This document shows positions 17,042 to 24,652 of a stretch of DNA of 64,000 nt, one piece after another. The DNA is from Mycolicibacterium sphagni (GTDB taxonomy: Bacteria; Actinomycetota; Actinomycetes; Mycobacteriales; Mycobacteriaceae), in the NCBI RefSeq assembly GCF_002250655.1, contig NZ_NOZR01000014.1:62001-126000 (forward strand), written 5' to 3'. The position numbers and the translations under genes were made by a program. Each line of letters starts with the position of its first letter. Positions within the stretch are counted from its first letter, which is position 1. The notes below the pieces were generated by a model. The model did not search any database, was not told the DNA's origin, and saw only the letters and a program-made list of their open reading frames with translations.

Positions 17042-17230
17042 ATGAAGGCTCGGATCACACGCTGGCTGGAGCGGGCCGGCAACAGCCTGAGCGGCGCGGC
17101 ACCGCTGACCCCGATCGATGCGTCCTACGGCGCGACGTGGTGGGGCCGGGTTCCCGCCCTGGACGAAGGTCGCACCCGAAGCGCCGGGCGTCTGCCACTG
17201 GTGGCCGCAGCGCACCTGCCGGTCTTCTGA
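17042..17230 (+). CDS. Small hypothetical protein with strong ribosome site
   Basis: 62 residues. ATG 17042 is preceded by an ideal Shine-Dalgarno sequence (AGAGGAGGTCAATC), which is strong evidence that it is translated. The protein is basic at the start (MKARITRWLERAGNSLSGAA) and has WWGRVPALDEGRTRSAGRLP in the middle. No domain, signal peptide or membrane helix is recognised; the first helix could be amphipathic. It faces the convergent MPT64-like gene. Confidence 0.6.
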   Translation: MKARITRWLERAGNSLSGAAPLTPIDASYGATWWGRVPALDEGRTRSAGRLPLVAAAHLPVF

Positions 17231-17240
17231 GCGCGTTACC

Positions 17241-17930
17241 TCAGGCCAGTAGCGGGTCGATGGCCGCGCGCGGAACCAGTACCTGGGTTGCGCCGGCTGC
17301 TTCGGGCAGCAGCTGGCCCTGGCTGAAGAAGAAGATCACGCCGTCGTTGGTGATCGCGAAGTCCTGATAGCTGGCGGGGTCCATGCCGGTGGTCGGGTCG
17401 ACGATGACCGGCTGGCCGGTTTGCTTCTGCAATTCGGAGACCACGATGGGGAAGACGACCTTCAGCGGGTCGGCGCCCGGTTGCCACAGCGTGTCGTAGG
17501 TGATGGGCTTGCGGTAGGTCTGATCCCAGTTGAACGCCTTGAACGACGTCTCCGGGTGCGCGCCGCCGATGTTCTCGTAGTTCTGCAGCACGACGGACTG
17601 GGTGCCGCGCGGCGGGACCGATGAGCTGTAGCTGGTCGCGGTGATGTCCAGCTCGTAGGGCACGTTGAGCGGGTTGGAACTCTTGGCCACATTGAGGAAG
17701 CCGTCCCGGGTCTGGCTGACGTAGTCCGAGATCGACTTCAGGTCGGGGTAGTCGCTGGGGAAGCCGATGCTGACCTGGTAGGCCGGATTGGACTGCTGGA
17801 TCTGGCAGGTCTGGCCGTTGTCGACGCCTTTGAGGTCGGCGCAGTAGTTCTTCGGCGCCGCCACGGCGATACCGGGAGCACTCGCGACTGCGATCGCCGT
17901 GACCAGCGTCGCCATCTTCAGCGTGCGCAT
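17241..17930 (-). CDS. MPT64-like secreted protein (DUF3298/RsiV-like)
   Basis: 229 residues from ATG 17930, which has the ribosome site GAGGAGG eight bases upstream. A classical signal peptide (KMATLVTAIAVASAPGIAVA) precedes a mature protein starting APKNYCADLKG. The rest matches the MPT64/RsiV-like fold: an N-terminal domain with YQVSIGFPSDYPDL and a DUF3298 C-terminal domain with KAFNWDQTYRKPITYDTLW and a late FAITNDGVIFFFSQGQLLPE. MPT64 is a major secreted antigen of the tuberculosis complex; relatives are common in environmental mycobacteria. Two cysteines near the mature start (YCADLKG and QTCQIQ) likely pair. The biochemical role is unknown. Confidence 0.88.
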   Translation of the reverse strand: MRTLKMATLVTAIAVASAPGIAVAAPKNYCADLKGVDNGQTCQIQQSNPAYQVSIGFPSDYPDLKSISDYVSQTRDGFLNVAKSSNPLNVPYELDITATSYSSSVPPRGTQSVVLQNYENIGGAHPETSFKAFNWDQTYRKPITYDTLWQPGADPLKVVFPIVVSELQKQTGQPVIVDPTTGMDPASYQDFAITNDGVIFFFSQGQLLPEAAGATQVLVPRAAIDPLLA

Positions 17931-18136
17931 ATCCAGATCCTCCTCAGTGCCGGCGGCACGAACACCGCGGACACAGACTAGGTCATGATTGCGCCGTGAA
18001 GTGGTGCGCCGTGATTTGCCGACGATTCCGCATATAACGCCGATGAGCGGCGGCCCGGTCGGCGCCCACCCCGGAATCCAGCTGAATCTCATCGCAATCC
18101 AGTAACCGAGTCTCCGTCCGGCCGGCATCTGAATTT

Positions 18137-19549
18137 TCACTTGACGAGCAGTGATTCGATTCCGCCGCGGGTGAAGTAGAGAACGAAGCCGGCCGCGACG
18201 ATCCACAACAACGGACTGATCTCCCTGGCCTTGCCGGCCGCGGACCGCACCACCACCCACGTCACGAACCCGACACCGATGCCGTTGGCGATGGAATAGC
18301 TGAACGGCATCACCGCGACTGTCAGCACCACGGGCAGCGCGACCGAGAACTCCGAGACGTCGACGTGGCGCAGTTGGGAGAACATCATGGTGCCGACGAT
18401 GACCAGCGCGGCCGCGGCGACCTCGGTCGGCACGATCTGGGCCAGCGGCCCGACGAACATCGCGGCCAGGAAGAGCGTGCCGGTCACCAGGTTGGCCAGT
18501 CCGGTGCGGGCACCTTCCTCGATGCCTGCGCCGGACTCGATGAACACGGTGTTCGACGACGCCGAGGTGGCACCACCGACTACCGCGCCGGCGCCTTCCA
18601 CGATGAGCGCCGAGCGCAGCCGGGGGAAGTTCCCGCGGTCGTCGGCGAGACCGGCTTCCCGCGACAGCCCGGTGAATGTGCCCATCGCGTCGAAGAAGTT
18701 GGCGAACACCAACGTGAACACCAGCATCGTGGCGGCCAGGATGCCGATCCGCCCGAAGCTGTCGAAACTGAGGGCGCCCACCAGGGACAGGTCGGGCAGG
18801 GCGAACGGTGACCCGGACAGCGTCGGAACCGACAATGTCCAGCCACCGGGCCGGTGGGCCGCTGAGCCCAGATGCCAGATCGCCTCGATGGCGACCGCGA
18901 CCACGGTGCCGGCCACCAGCCCGATAAGAATGCCCCCGCGGACCCGGCGCACCACGAGGATTCCGGTGACCATCAGCGTGAACACGAACACCAGCGTCGG
19001 GATGGTGTTGATCGATCCGTGGCCGCCGCCACCGAGTCCGACTGGGGGAGAAGGCAATCCGGTGGCGGAGATGAACCCGGCGTCAACCAGCCCGATGAAC
19101 ATGATGAACAACCCGATGCCGGCCGTGATCGCCAGCTTGAGTTGCATTGGTACGGCGTCGAATACGAGTCTGCGCAGCCCGGTGACGGCCAGCGCGACGA
19201 TGATCAGGCCGTTGATGACCACCAGACCCATCGCCTCGGGCCAACTGACCGTACCGACAACGGTGGTCGCCAGGAATGAGTTGATCCCCAGCCCCGCGGC
19301 GAATGCGAACGGGAGCCGCGCGAAAACACCGAACAGGATGGTCATCACCCCGGCGGCCAGTGATGTGGTGGCCGAGACCTGGGCGAAACCAAGCTTGTTG
19401 CCCGCCACGTCGGCGGCACCGGACAAGATGATCGGATTCAGCACGACGATGTAGGCCATCGCGATGAACGTGACCACGCCGCCTCGAAGCTCGGCGCCGA
19501 TCGTGGTGCCGCGAGCGGTGATCTCGAAGAAGCGATCGAGACGATTCAT
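18137..19549 (-). CDS. NCS2 family guanine/hypoxanthine permease (AzgA-like)
   Basis: 470 residues with about 13 hydrophobic segments. AzgA-group features are the first residues (DRFFEITARGTTIGAELRGG then FIAMAYIVVLNP), the half-helix AAGLGINSFLA, FANFFDAMGTFTGLSREAG and the GGATSASSNTVFIESGAGI region, which carries transport residues. It is expected to import purine bases with protons at the plasma membrane. ATG 19549 was chosen from homology to the DRFFEI start; an open frame extends further upstream but not with family sequence. It is followed on the strand by the MPT64-like gene after about 200 bases with nothing recognised. Confidence 0.9.
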   Translation of the reverse strand: MNRLDRFFEITARGTTIGAELRGGVVTFIAMAYIVVLNPIILSGAADVAGNKLGFAQVSATTSLAAGVMTILFGVFARLPFAFAAGLGINSFLATTVVGTVSWPEAMGLVVINGLIIVALAVTGLRRLVFDAVPMQLKLAITAGIGLFIMFIGLVDAGFISATGLPSPPVGLGGGGHGSINTIPTLVFVFTLMVTGILVVRRVRGGILIGLVAGTVVAVAIEAIWHLGSAAHRPGGWTLSVPTLSGSPFALPDLSLVGALSFDSFGRIGILAATMLVFTLVFANFFDAMGTFTGLSREAGLADDRGNFPRLRSALIVEGAGAVVGGATSASSNTVFIESGAGIEEGARTGLANLVTGTLFLAAMFVGPLAQIVPTEVAAAALVIVGTMMFSQLRHVDVSEFSVALPVVLTVAVMPFSYSIANGIGVGFVTWVVVRSAAGKAREISPLLWIVAAGFVLYFTRGGIESLLVK

Positions 19550-19572
19550 CCTTGGCACCCTAGGGGTCGAGG

Positions 19573-20091
19573 CTAGGCGGACGGGACCGCGGTCACCGGG
19601 ATGACGACGGTCCCTTGGCAGGCGCCGCTGTCGATCGTGGTCTGGAAGGTGCCGGCCAGCGATCCGTCTGGCTGTGGCGTGTAGGCGGTCACCGAGTTGG
19701 CCGGGTCGTAGGTGATCGTGCCGTCGGGCAGCGTGCAATCCCATCGCCAGCTGTTCGACCGCGACCATTGCGAACCGGTCCACGCGAATGTCGTGGATTG
19801 CGCGACGTTGTCCTTGGGCGTCGGCCCGTCGAGAGCCGAGGCGATGCAGGTGCCCGACGAACAGTCCGTCGTGATCTTGTACGAAGCGGTGTAGGGCGTT
19901 TCCTGCTGCGTGGCCGCGATACTGGTGCCCGACTTCTGGTCGGTATGGAAGGTGATCTTGTACCAGCCGCCCCAGAACGGCTCGTCCGCGTGCGCGACCG
20001 GGACTGCGATGACCAGTGCTGCAGCGGATACCAGCAGACTTCGGCGCGCTAACCGGCGCTGGGCGCCTGAATTCGCGCCGAAATCAGCCAA
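19573..20091 (-). CDS. Exported hypothetical protein
   Basis: About 172 residues. The start is uncertain: TTG 20091, overlapping the upstream gene's stop by a few bases, is preferred, since the signal region RRLARRSLLVSAAALVIAVP then VAHADEP begins soon after. The mature part has WGGWYKITFHTDQKSG, an internal disulfide candidate (DCSSGTC), a Trp-rich centre and two further Cys (WDCTLP, SGACQG). It is a beta-rich secreted protein of mycobacterial type with no known domain. It follows the exported M15-like protein gene in the same direction and probably shares its transcript. Confidence 0.65.
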   Translation of the reverse strand: MADFGANSGAQRRLARRSLLVSAAALVIAVPVAHADEPFWGGWYKITFHTDQKSGTSIAATQQETPYTASYKITTDCSSGTCIASALDGPTPKDNVAQSTTFAWTGSQWSRSNSWRWDCTLPDGTITYDPANSVTAYTPQPDGSLAGTFQTTIDSGACQGTVVIPVTAVPSA

Positions 20092-20761
20092 AGTATGTCT
20101 CGCCGCCGGTGGGATAGCCGCCGCCGTCTGTGGCGATGTGCACGTGGGTGTAGTGGTTCGCGTCATCGCCCCCGAGATTAGGCATCAGGGACGGCTTGCC
20201 GTTGTGGTCATACATGACACGCCGCCAGATCACGTGATTCAGCGAGAGCCGGTCAGCGTTGGCGAGCGCGAAGGACGCGATTCGGTCGCCGAGCTCTTTG
20301 CCTTCCGGGCTCTGATAATTCGGGATCATTACATCGATGGCCATGCCCATGGGATGCCATTTCAACGCGTCCGGCCGTACTCCGCCGATGGTGCGGATCT
20401 CCGGGAAGTAGGCGCTGACGAGACGCTCGGCCAGGATCGTCTTGATCTGCAAACCCTTTTCGATACCGACGCCCGCGGGAAGTGCACGCAAGATCGTGCG
20501 GTTGACGGCGCTTCTGCTGGCCACCAGTTCGGCCTGGGTCATTACGACGTAATGTCCGCTGATCAATTCGGCCTTCAGATCCAAGGGGCCCGCGGCCACC
20601 AGTTCGGCGCAGCACCGCGGGTGGCTCTGGGTCAGCTTGGCGGGCAGCGCGCCGCTACTGGCGGAGAGCATGGCGGCCACCGGCAGTACGGCGAACACAA
20701 CCACGGCGACAGACCACCGGCGCCGTGGCTTGGCTAACCGATGTCTGCCCACGGACGGCAC
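20084..20761 (-). CDS. Exported M15-like (D-Ala-D-Ala carboxypeptidase fold) protein
   Basis: 225 residues from GTG 20761. A signal anchor (WSVAVVVFAVLPVAAMLSAS) is followed by a domain with the zinc-site pattern of M15/ARB-07466-like proteins: HPMGMAIDVMIPNY supplies His and Asp, and HYTHVHIAT near the C-terminus supplies the last His residues. PEIRTIGGVRPDALKW precedes the first motif. It should act outside the membrane on peptidoglycan or a peptide. Its stop overlaps the next gene. If the enzyme is inactive it could be a binding protein, but all expected ligands appear present. Confidence 0.75.
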   Translation of the reverse strand: MPSVGRHRLAKPRRRWSVAVVVFAVLPVAAMLSASSGALPAKLTQSHPRCCAELVAAGPLDLKAELISGHYVVMTQAELVASRSAVNRTILRALPAGVGIEKGLQIKTILAERLVSAYFPEIRTIGGVRPDALKWHPMGMAIDVMIPNYQSPEGKELGDRIASFALANADRLSLNHVIWRRVMYDHNGKPSLMPNLGGDDANHYTHVHIATDGGGYPTGGETYFG

Positions 20762-21001
20762 TCTATCTGGACAATTCCGGCGGTTGAACTCGCTTCGCTA
20801 TCTTCTGTCCGGCGCCAGAGGGGGGCTTAAACCCGCCATCGACGGTACGTGAGGTTGCTGCCGATTCCGCATCCGGCCCCAGTGAAAATGTCGAAGCCCA
20901 CCGCCGATTGAGCCGTTGAACTGTGTGTTCATCTTCTGTTCGCCGAACCGAATCCGGACCGATACTGTTGGGTATTCAGTTCGCTCCTGGGCGCATCAGC
21001 G
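20762..21001. other. 240-base gap without recognised gene
   Basis: No gene-like frame or ribosome site was seen. It contains the upstream region of the exported M15-like gene; no clear promoter or palindrome was identified. Confidence 0.4.
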
Positions 21002-21020
21002 AACGCCCATTCGGGGCGTT
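21002..21020 (-). terminator. Hairpin at the end of the DapB-like gene
   Basis: AACGCCC-ATTCG-GGGCGTT, perfect 7-base arms, directly at the TAA stop (21019-21021) of the minus-strand gene. A run of T lies on the plus-strand side (ACTTTTTG), so as a minus-strand terminator it lacks a U-tract. Confidence 0.5.
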
Positions 21021-22104
21021 ACTTTTTGAATCGGCCGGCGAATCCGCGCAATGGCAGGTCCGCACTCGTGATGAGCCCCGGCGGGGCAGCCACCACCGCA
21101 CGGATCGCGTTGAGGGCCGGCAAGCCGGTGACCGTCATGCCGATGGACGCGAACGAGTCCGGGTTGGACAGATCGACGCCGGGCTTCGGGAAGATCATGT
21201 GCTTGTTGTAGACGTGTGGATCGCCGGTGATCTGGGTGATGTAGCAGCCCCGGATGTTCCAGCTTGGATCGGTGTGCGGGGTCATCTGCCACTCGAGGTG
21301 CGTCTCCACCCGGGGCACCCCGTCCACCATGCCTTGGTATTTCAGGTAGTTGCCGCCCAGCGAGCCCTTGGGCATCTGTATCCACCCGAGGTCGACGTCC
21401 TTGGTGCAGGCGCCGAGCTCGTAAGTGAACTTGACCTCGTCGAGTTCGAGGTCGAAACAGTCGGCCATCATCAGCACGCTGTCGGCGAAAACGCGGGTGT
21501 ACTTCTCGAGCTTGCCCGGCAATGACGGGTCGTCGACTGGCAGGCCGTAGCCGACCTCCTTCCAGGTCTCCTGCGAGTGGTGGCAGGACACGTCGACGGA
21601 CTCGATGGTGGTGATGTTCTCGATCTCGGCGACGTCGGCGGAACAGACCACCCCGAGAATCTGGTTGACGCCGGGGTTCATGCCGGTGCCGTAGAACGTG
21701 GAACCACCCTTCTCGCAGGCCTCTTGGAGGAGTTGCGACACCTTCTTGCCGGAGGGATGCGGGTGGTTGGTGTCGCGGTGCCAGCCGGTGATCCAGTCGG
21801 CGGTGGTGACGATGTCGATACCTGCCTCGAGCACCTTGACGTAGAGATCCTCGTCGGGAAACACACCGTGAAAGGTCAGCACATCGGGCTTGGCCGCGAT
21901 GATCTCGTCGACCGAACCTGTTGCGGTGACACCGATCGGCGCCAAGCCCACGATTTCACCGGCGTCGCGGCCGATCTTGTCCGTGGAGTAGCAGTGCAGA
22001 CCGATCAGCTCCAGATCGCGGTGCTCTCCGATCCGCTTGATCATCTCGGTGCCGACGTTTCCGGTCGCCACCTGGAACACCCGAATCGGCTTATTGGCTG
22101 ACAC
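21019..22104 (-). CDS. DapB-like NAD(P)-dependent dehydrogenase
   Basis: 361 residues. The N-terminal Rossmann motif is VFQVATGNVGTEMIKRI, and the chain follows the dihydrodipicolinate-reductase-like family that includes 2,4-diaminopentanoate dehydrogenase (GLHCYSTDKIGRDAGEI, then DVLTFHG and TGMNPGVNQIL). The family acts on amino or keto compounds with NAD(P)H. Its start overlaps the end of the KshA-like oxygenase gene by 14 bases, so the two are one operon. With the oxygenase it probably handles the same organic substrate, likely a steroid-like or terpenoid molecule by analogy only. Confidence 0.8.
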   Translation of the reverse strand: MSANKPIRVFQVATGNVGTEMIKRIGEHRDLELIGLHCYSTDKIGRDAGEIVGLAPIGVTATGSVDEIIAAKPDVLTFHGVFPDEDLYVKVLEAGIDIVTTADWITGWHRDTNHPHPSGKKVSQLLQEACEKGGSTFYGTGMNPGVNQILGVVCSADVAEIENITTIESVDVSCHHSQETWKEVGYGLPVDDPSLPGKLEKYTRVFADSVLMMADCFDLELDEVKFTYELGACTKDVDLGWIQMPKGSLGGNYLKYQGMVDGVPRVETHLEWQMTPHTDPSWNIRGCYITQITGDPHVYNKHMIFPKPGVDLSNPDSFASIGMTVTGLPALNAIRAVVAAPPGLITSADLPLRGFAGRFKK

Positions 22105-23101
22105 TTTGTGGTTCTCCTTGGTGATCGGGTTGGTAGAACTGGTTGGCCCACTTGCGGATTGCAGTGAAGCCGTCGAATTCTGCGGCGGCCAATCCCGGCC
22201 GGTGGGTGTAGCGCTGGTGTTGCCAGATCTCGATATCGGCGGCGAATTGGTCGATCACCGCCTGCCCGAACGCCTGCGCCTTGGCCTCGGCTTTCGGGCT
22301 GTCGTCGCCAGGCACACGGCCGATGTAGACCATGAACCGGACATCGGAGGTGTTCTCGTCAACGGGGGTGACCGCCGAGATGGTGCGGTTGTCGACCATG
22401 CCCCAACTCTTGGTGACCGCGACGCCGAGCCCGCCGTTGATCGCCTCGACGCCGCTGTTGATGTCGTCGATGATCTGGCCCTCATCACCTTCGAAGGTGA
22501 TGGTGAAATCCACATACGAGACCGGCTCGTCGAAGTCGTGCCGGGTGAAGAGCGGCACGATCGGCGTCTGGTGGACGAACTTGAAATGTGCGAAGTCGAC
22601 GCCGTTTTCGAGAACGTACTGCGGATGCAACTCAAGCTGGGTTCGGTACAGCCGGGCCTGCGGGTAGTAGTCGGCGGCGGTGCTGTCGTCGCCGAAGTCG
22701 CCGAAGATGTCCGGCACGTCGAAATACGGCTCACGGCCGGCGGTGTCGTACCAGAGGTACACCGACGAATTGCGTTCGACCGTCGGATAGGTCGGGATGC
22801 GGCGACCGCGATTCGGCCTGTCCTGGTAGGGGATACAGACGTTTCGCCCTTCGTTGTTCCACTGCCACCCGTGGAACGGGCACTGAATGACCTCGCCGAC
22901 CACCGTGCCGCCGTAGCCGAGGTGGGCGCCCAGATGTTCGCAGTAGGCGTCCATCACGGTCACCATGCCCGACTCTGCGCGCCAGGCCACCATATCGGTG
23001 TCGAAGTACTTCATCCGATGGACCTCGCCCACCGCGATCTCGTCGGACCACGCCACTTGGAACCAGCCGGTGGGCTTCATCGACAGAGACGGTTTTGCCA
23101 C
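22091..23101 (-). CDS. KshA-like Rieske non-heme iron oxygenase
   Basis: 336 residues. The Rieske 2Fe-2S site is C-x-H-x17-C-x2-H, with CEH in DAYCEHLGAHLG and CPFHGW, in the N-terminal third. The mononuclear iron site is in ENGVDFAHFKFVHQTP (His-x4-His). Overall layout and length resemble KshA, the oxygenase of 3-ketosteroid 9-alpha-hydroxylase, but the ring substrate may differ. A reductase (KshB type) is needed and is not adjacent. It is divergent from a TetR gene, with an inverted repeat between them, so that TetR protein probably controls it. Confidence 0.85.
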   Translation of the reverse strand: MAKPSLSMKPTGWFQVAWSDEIAVGEVHRMKYFDTDMVAWRAESGMVTVMDAYCEHLGAHLGYGGTVVGEVIQCPFHGWQWNNEGRNVCIPYQDRPNRGRRIPTYPTVERNSSVYLWYDTAGREPYFDVPDIFGDFGDDSTAADYYPQARLYRTQLELHPQYVLENGVDFAHFKFVHQTPIVPLFTRHDFDEPVSYVDFTITFEGDEGQIIDDINSGVEAINGGLGVAVTKSWGMVDNRTISAVTPVDENTSDVRFMVYIGRVPGDDSPKAEAKAQAFGQAVIDQFAADIEIWQHQRYTHRPGLAAAEFDGFTAIRKWANQFYQPDHQGEPQSVSQ

Positions 23102-23121
23102 GCAGGCGAGTCTAGAAATAG

Positions 23122-23141
23122 TTCATAGAAGTGTCAATGAA
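23122..23141. promoter_or_regulatory. Inverted repeat between divergent oxygenase and TetR genes
   Basis: TTCATAGAAGTGTCAATGAA: 7 of 10 positions pair, with perfect outer arms TTCAT/ATGAA. It is 20 bases from each start codon (23101 and 23161), as expected for a TetR operator controlling both directions. Confidence 0.55.
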
Positions 23142-23160
23142 TCTGGGATACGATCCCGGG

Positions 23161-23787
23161 ATGGCGGAAGCGGACAGTGCGCGGCGACGGCCGAACAAGC
23201 GCGGTTCGGCCACGCGCGAGAGCCTGCTCGAGGCCGCGCTGACCGCACTCGCGTCCGGTCATCCGGGGGCTGTCTCGGCCAACCGCATCGCCAAGGAGGC
23301 CGGCGCGACGTGGGGCACCGTGCAGTATCAATTCGGCGACACCGACGGCTTTTGGGCAGCCGTGCTGCGCTATACCGCGGAGCGGCGGGCCAACATCTTC
23401 ACTCCGCCCGACACATCGGCGAGCCTTCGCGACCGCGTGGCCGGCATCATCGACACGCTCTACGACGGCCTGACCAACCGGGACTCCCGTGCGATCGAGA
23501 ACCTGCGCGCAGCGCTGCCCCGAGAACATGCCGATCTGGAACGGGAGTACCCGCAGACTGCCGCCGAACTGTTCTCGTGGGGGCAGGGGTGGCAGGAGAC
23601 CTGCCAGAAAGCCTTCGCGGATCTGCACGTGGACCCGCAGCGCATCCGTGAGATGGCCTGGCTGATTCCCGGCGCGATGCGCGGGATCGCGTCGGAGAAG
23701 CAACTCGGCAGCTATGGAGATCTTGACGAGGCCCGTCGCGGGCTGACCAACGCGATCGTCGCCTACCTCGACGACGGGCGCCGGTAG
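23161..23787 (+). CDS. TetR family transcriptional regulator
   Basis: 208 residues from ATG 23161. The DNA-binding region is residues about 15-62 (TRESLLEAALTALASGHPGA then NRIAKEAGATWGTVQYQFGD). Earlier starts (GTG 23131, ATG 23137) would put coding sequence over the inverted repeat at 23122-23141 and are less likely. It diverges from the Rieske oxygenase/dehydrogenase operon and is its probable local regulator. The inducer is unknown. Confidence 0.88.
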   Translation: MAEADSARRRPNKRGSATRESLLEAALTALASGHPGAVSANRIAKEAGATWGTVQYQFGDTDGFWAAVLRYTAERRANIFTPPDTSASLRDRVAGIIDTLYDGLTNRDSRAIENLRAALPREHADLEREYPQTAAELFSWGQGWQETCQKAFADLHVDPQRIREMAWLIPGAMRGIASEKQLGSYGDLDEARRGLTNAIVAYLDDGRR

Positions 23788-23809
23788 CCGCTCGGCAATT
23801 GGGCATGCT

Positions 23810-23833
23810 TACCGTAATACTTCCAGTACGGTA
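23810..23833. promoter_or_regulatory. Long perfect-armed palindrome upstream of SDR
   Basis: TACCGTA-N10-TACGGTA, perfect 7-base arms, 31 bases before the SDR start at 23864 and 23 bases after the TetR stop. Not GC-rich and without a T-run, so an operator is more likely than a terminator. Confidence 0.6.
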
Positions 23834-23863
23834 TCGGGTGGTCGCCGACGAGAGGGTGCTGGA

Positions 23864-24646
23864 ATGAACATGCCGGATCCGCGCGAGCTGTTCTCGCTGA
23901 CCGGACGGGTCGCCATCGTGACGGGTTCGACGCGCGGTCTAGGGCGGGCGATGGCCGAGGGATTCGCGCACGCCGGCGCCTCCGTCGTGGTCACCGGGCG
24001 CGATCCGGATCGGTCTAGCGTTGCGGCAGAACAGATTCGGTCGGCCACCGGGCGGGACGTGATCGGCCTCGGCTGCCACATGGGGGATTGGGACGCGATC
24101 CCCGGCTGCGTCGAACGCGTCGTCGGGCATTTCGGCCGGGTCGACGTCCTGGTGAACAACGCCGGCATCAATCCCGGTATCCAGTCGCTCGACGACGTCT
24201 CGCTGGAGCTGTGGCGCAAGGTGTTCAGTGTCAACCTCGAGGGCGTGCTCCGCATGAGTCAGTGCGTCGCGCCGGTCATGCGGGACGCCGGCGGCGGCAG
24301 CATCATCAATATCGGCAGCACCCAGGGCTACGAGGGCAGCCCGGAGGCAGTCGCCTATGGCGCCTCCAAAGCCGCCTTGCGCCACTTGACGGTGATGATG
24401 TCGAAAGTGTGGGCGCCGTGGAAGATTCGCGCGAACATACTCAGCCCCGGCTCGTTCCTGACCGACATCCTCGAACGCGCCGAAGAGTTTCAGCCGGGAG
24501 CGCTGGCCTGGCTGGCCAGTCTCAACTCCCAGAACCGGATCGCCAACACCCACGAGATCGTCGGCCCGGCGCTCTATCTCGCGAGCGCGGCGTCATCGTT
24601 CGTCACCGGCGACGACATCACCGCCAGTGGCGGCATGCACAAGTAG
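23864..24646 (+). CDS. Short-chain dehydrogenase/reductase
   Basis: 260 residues, classical SDR with TGSTRGLG near residue 20, VDVLVNNAGINPG, catalytic YGASK preceded by IINIGSTQGY, and a C-terminal SFVTGDDITASGGMHK. The motif after the first strand ends in TGRDPDR, favouring NADP. It is behind the TetR gene but separated from it by a strong palindrome, so it may be a separate regulated unit. It converges with aceA with six bases between stops. Confidence 0.88.
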   Translation: MNMPDPRELFSLTGRVAIVTGSTRGLGRAMAEGFAHAGASVVVTGRDPDRSSVAAEQIRSATGRDVIGLGCHMGDWDAIPGCVERVVGHFGRVDVLVNNAGINPGIQSLDDVSLELWRKVFSVNLEGVLRMSQCVAPVMRDAGGGSIINIGSTQGYEGSPEAVAYGASKAALRHLTVMMSKVWAPWKIRANILSPGSFLTDILERAEEFQPGALAWLASLNSQNRIANTHEIVGPALYLASAASSFVTGDDITASGGMHK

Positions 24647-24652
24647 GCGGGT

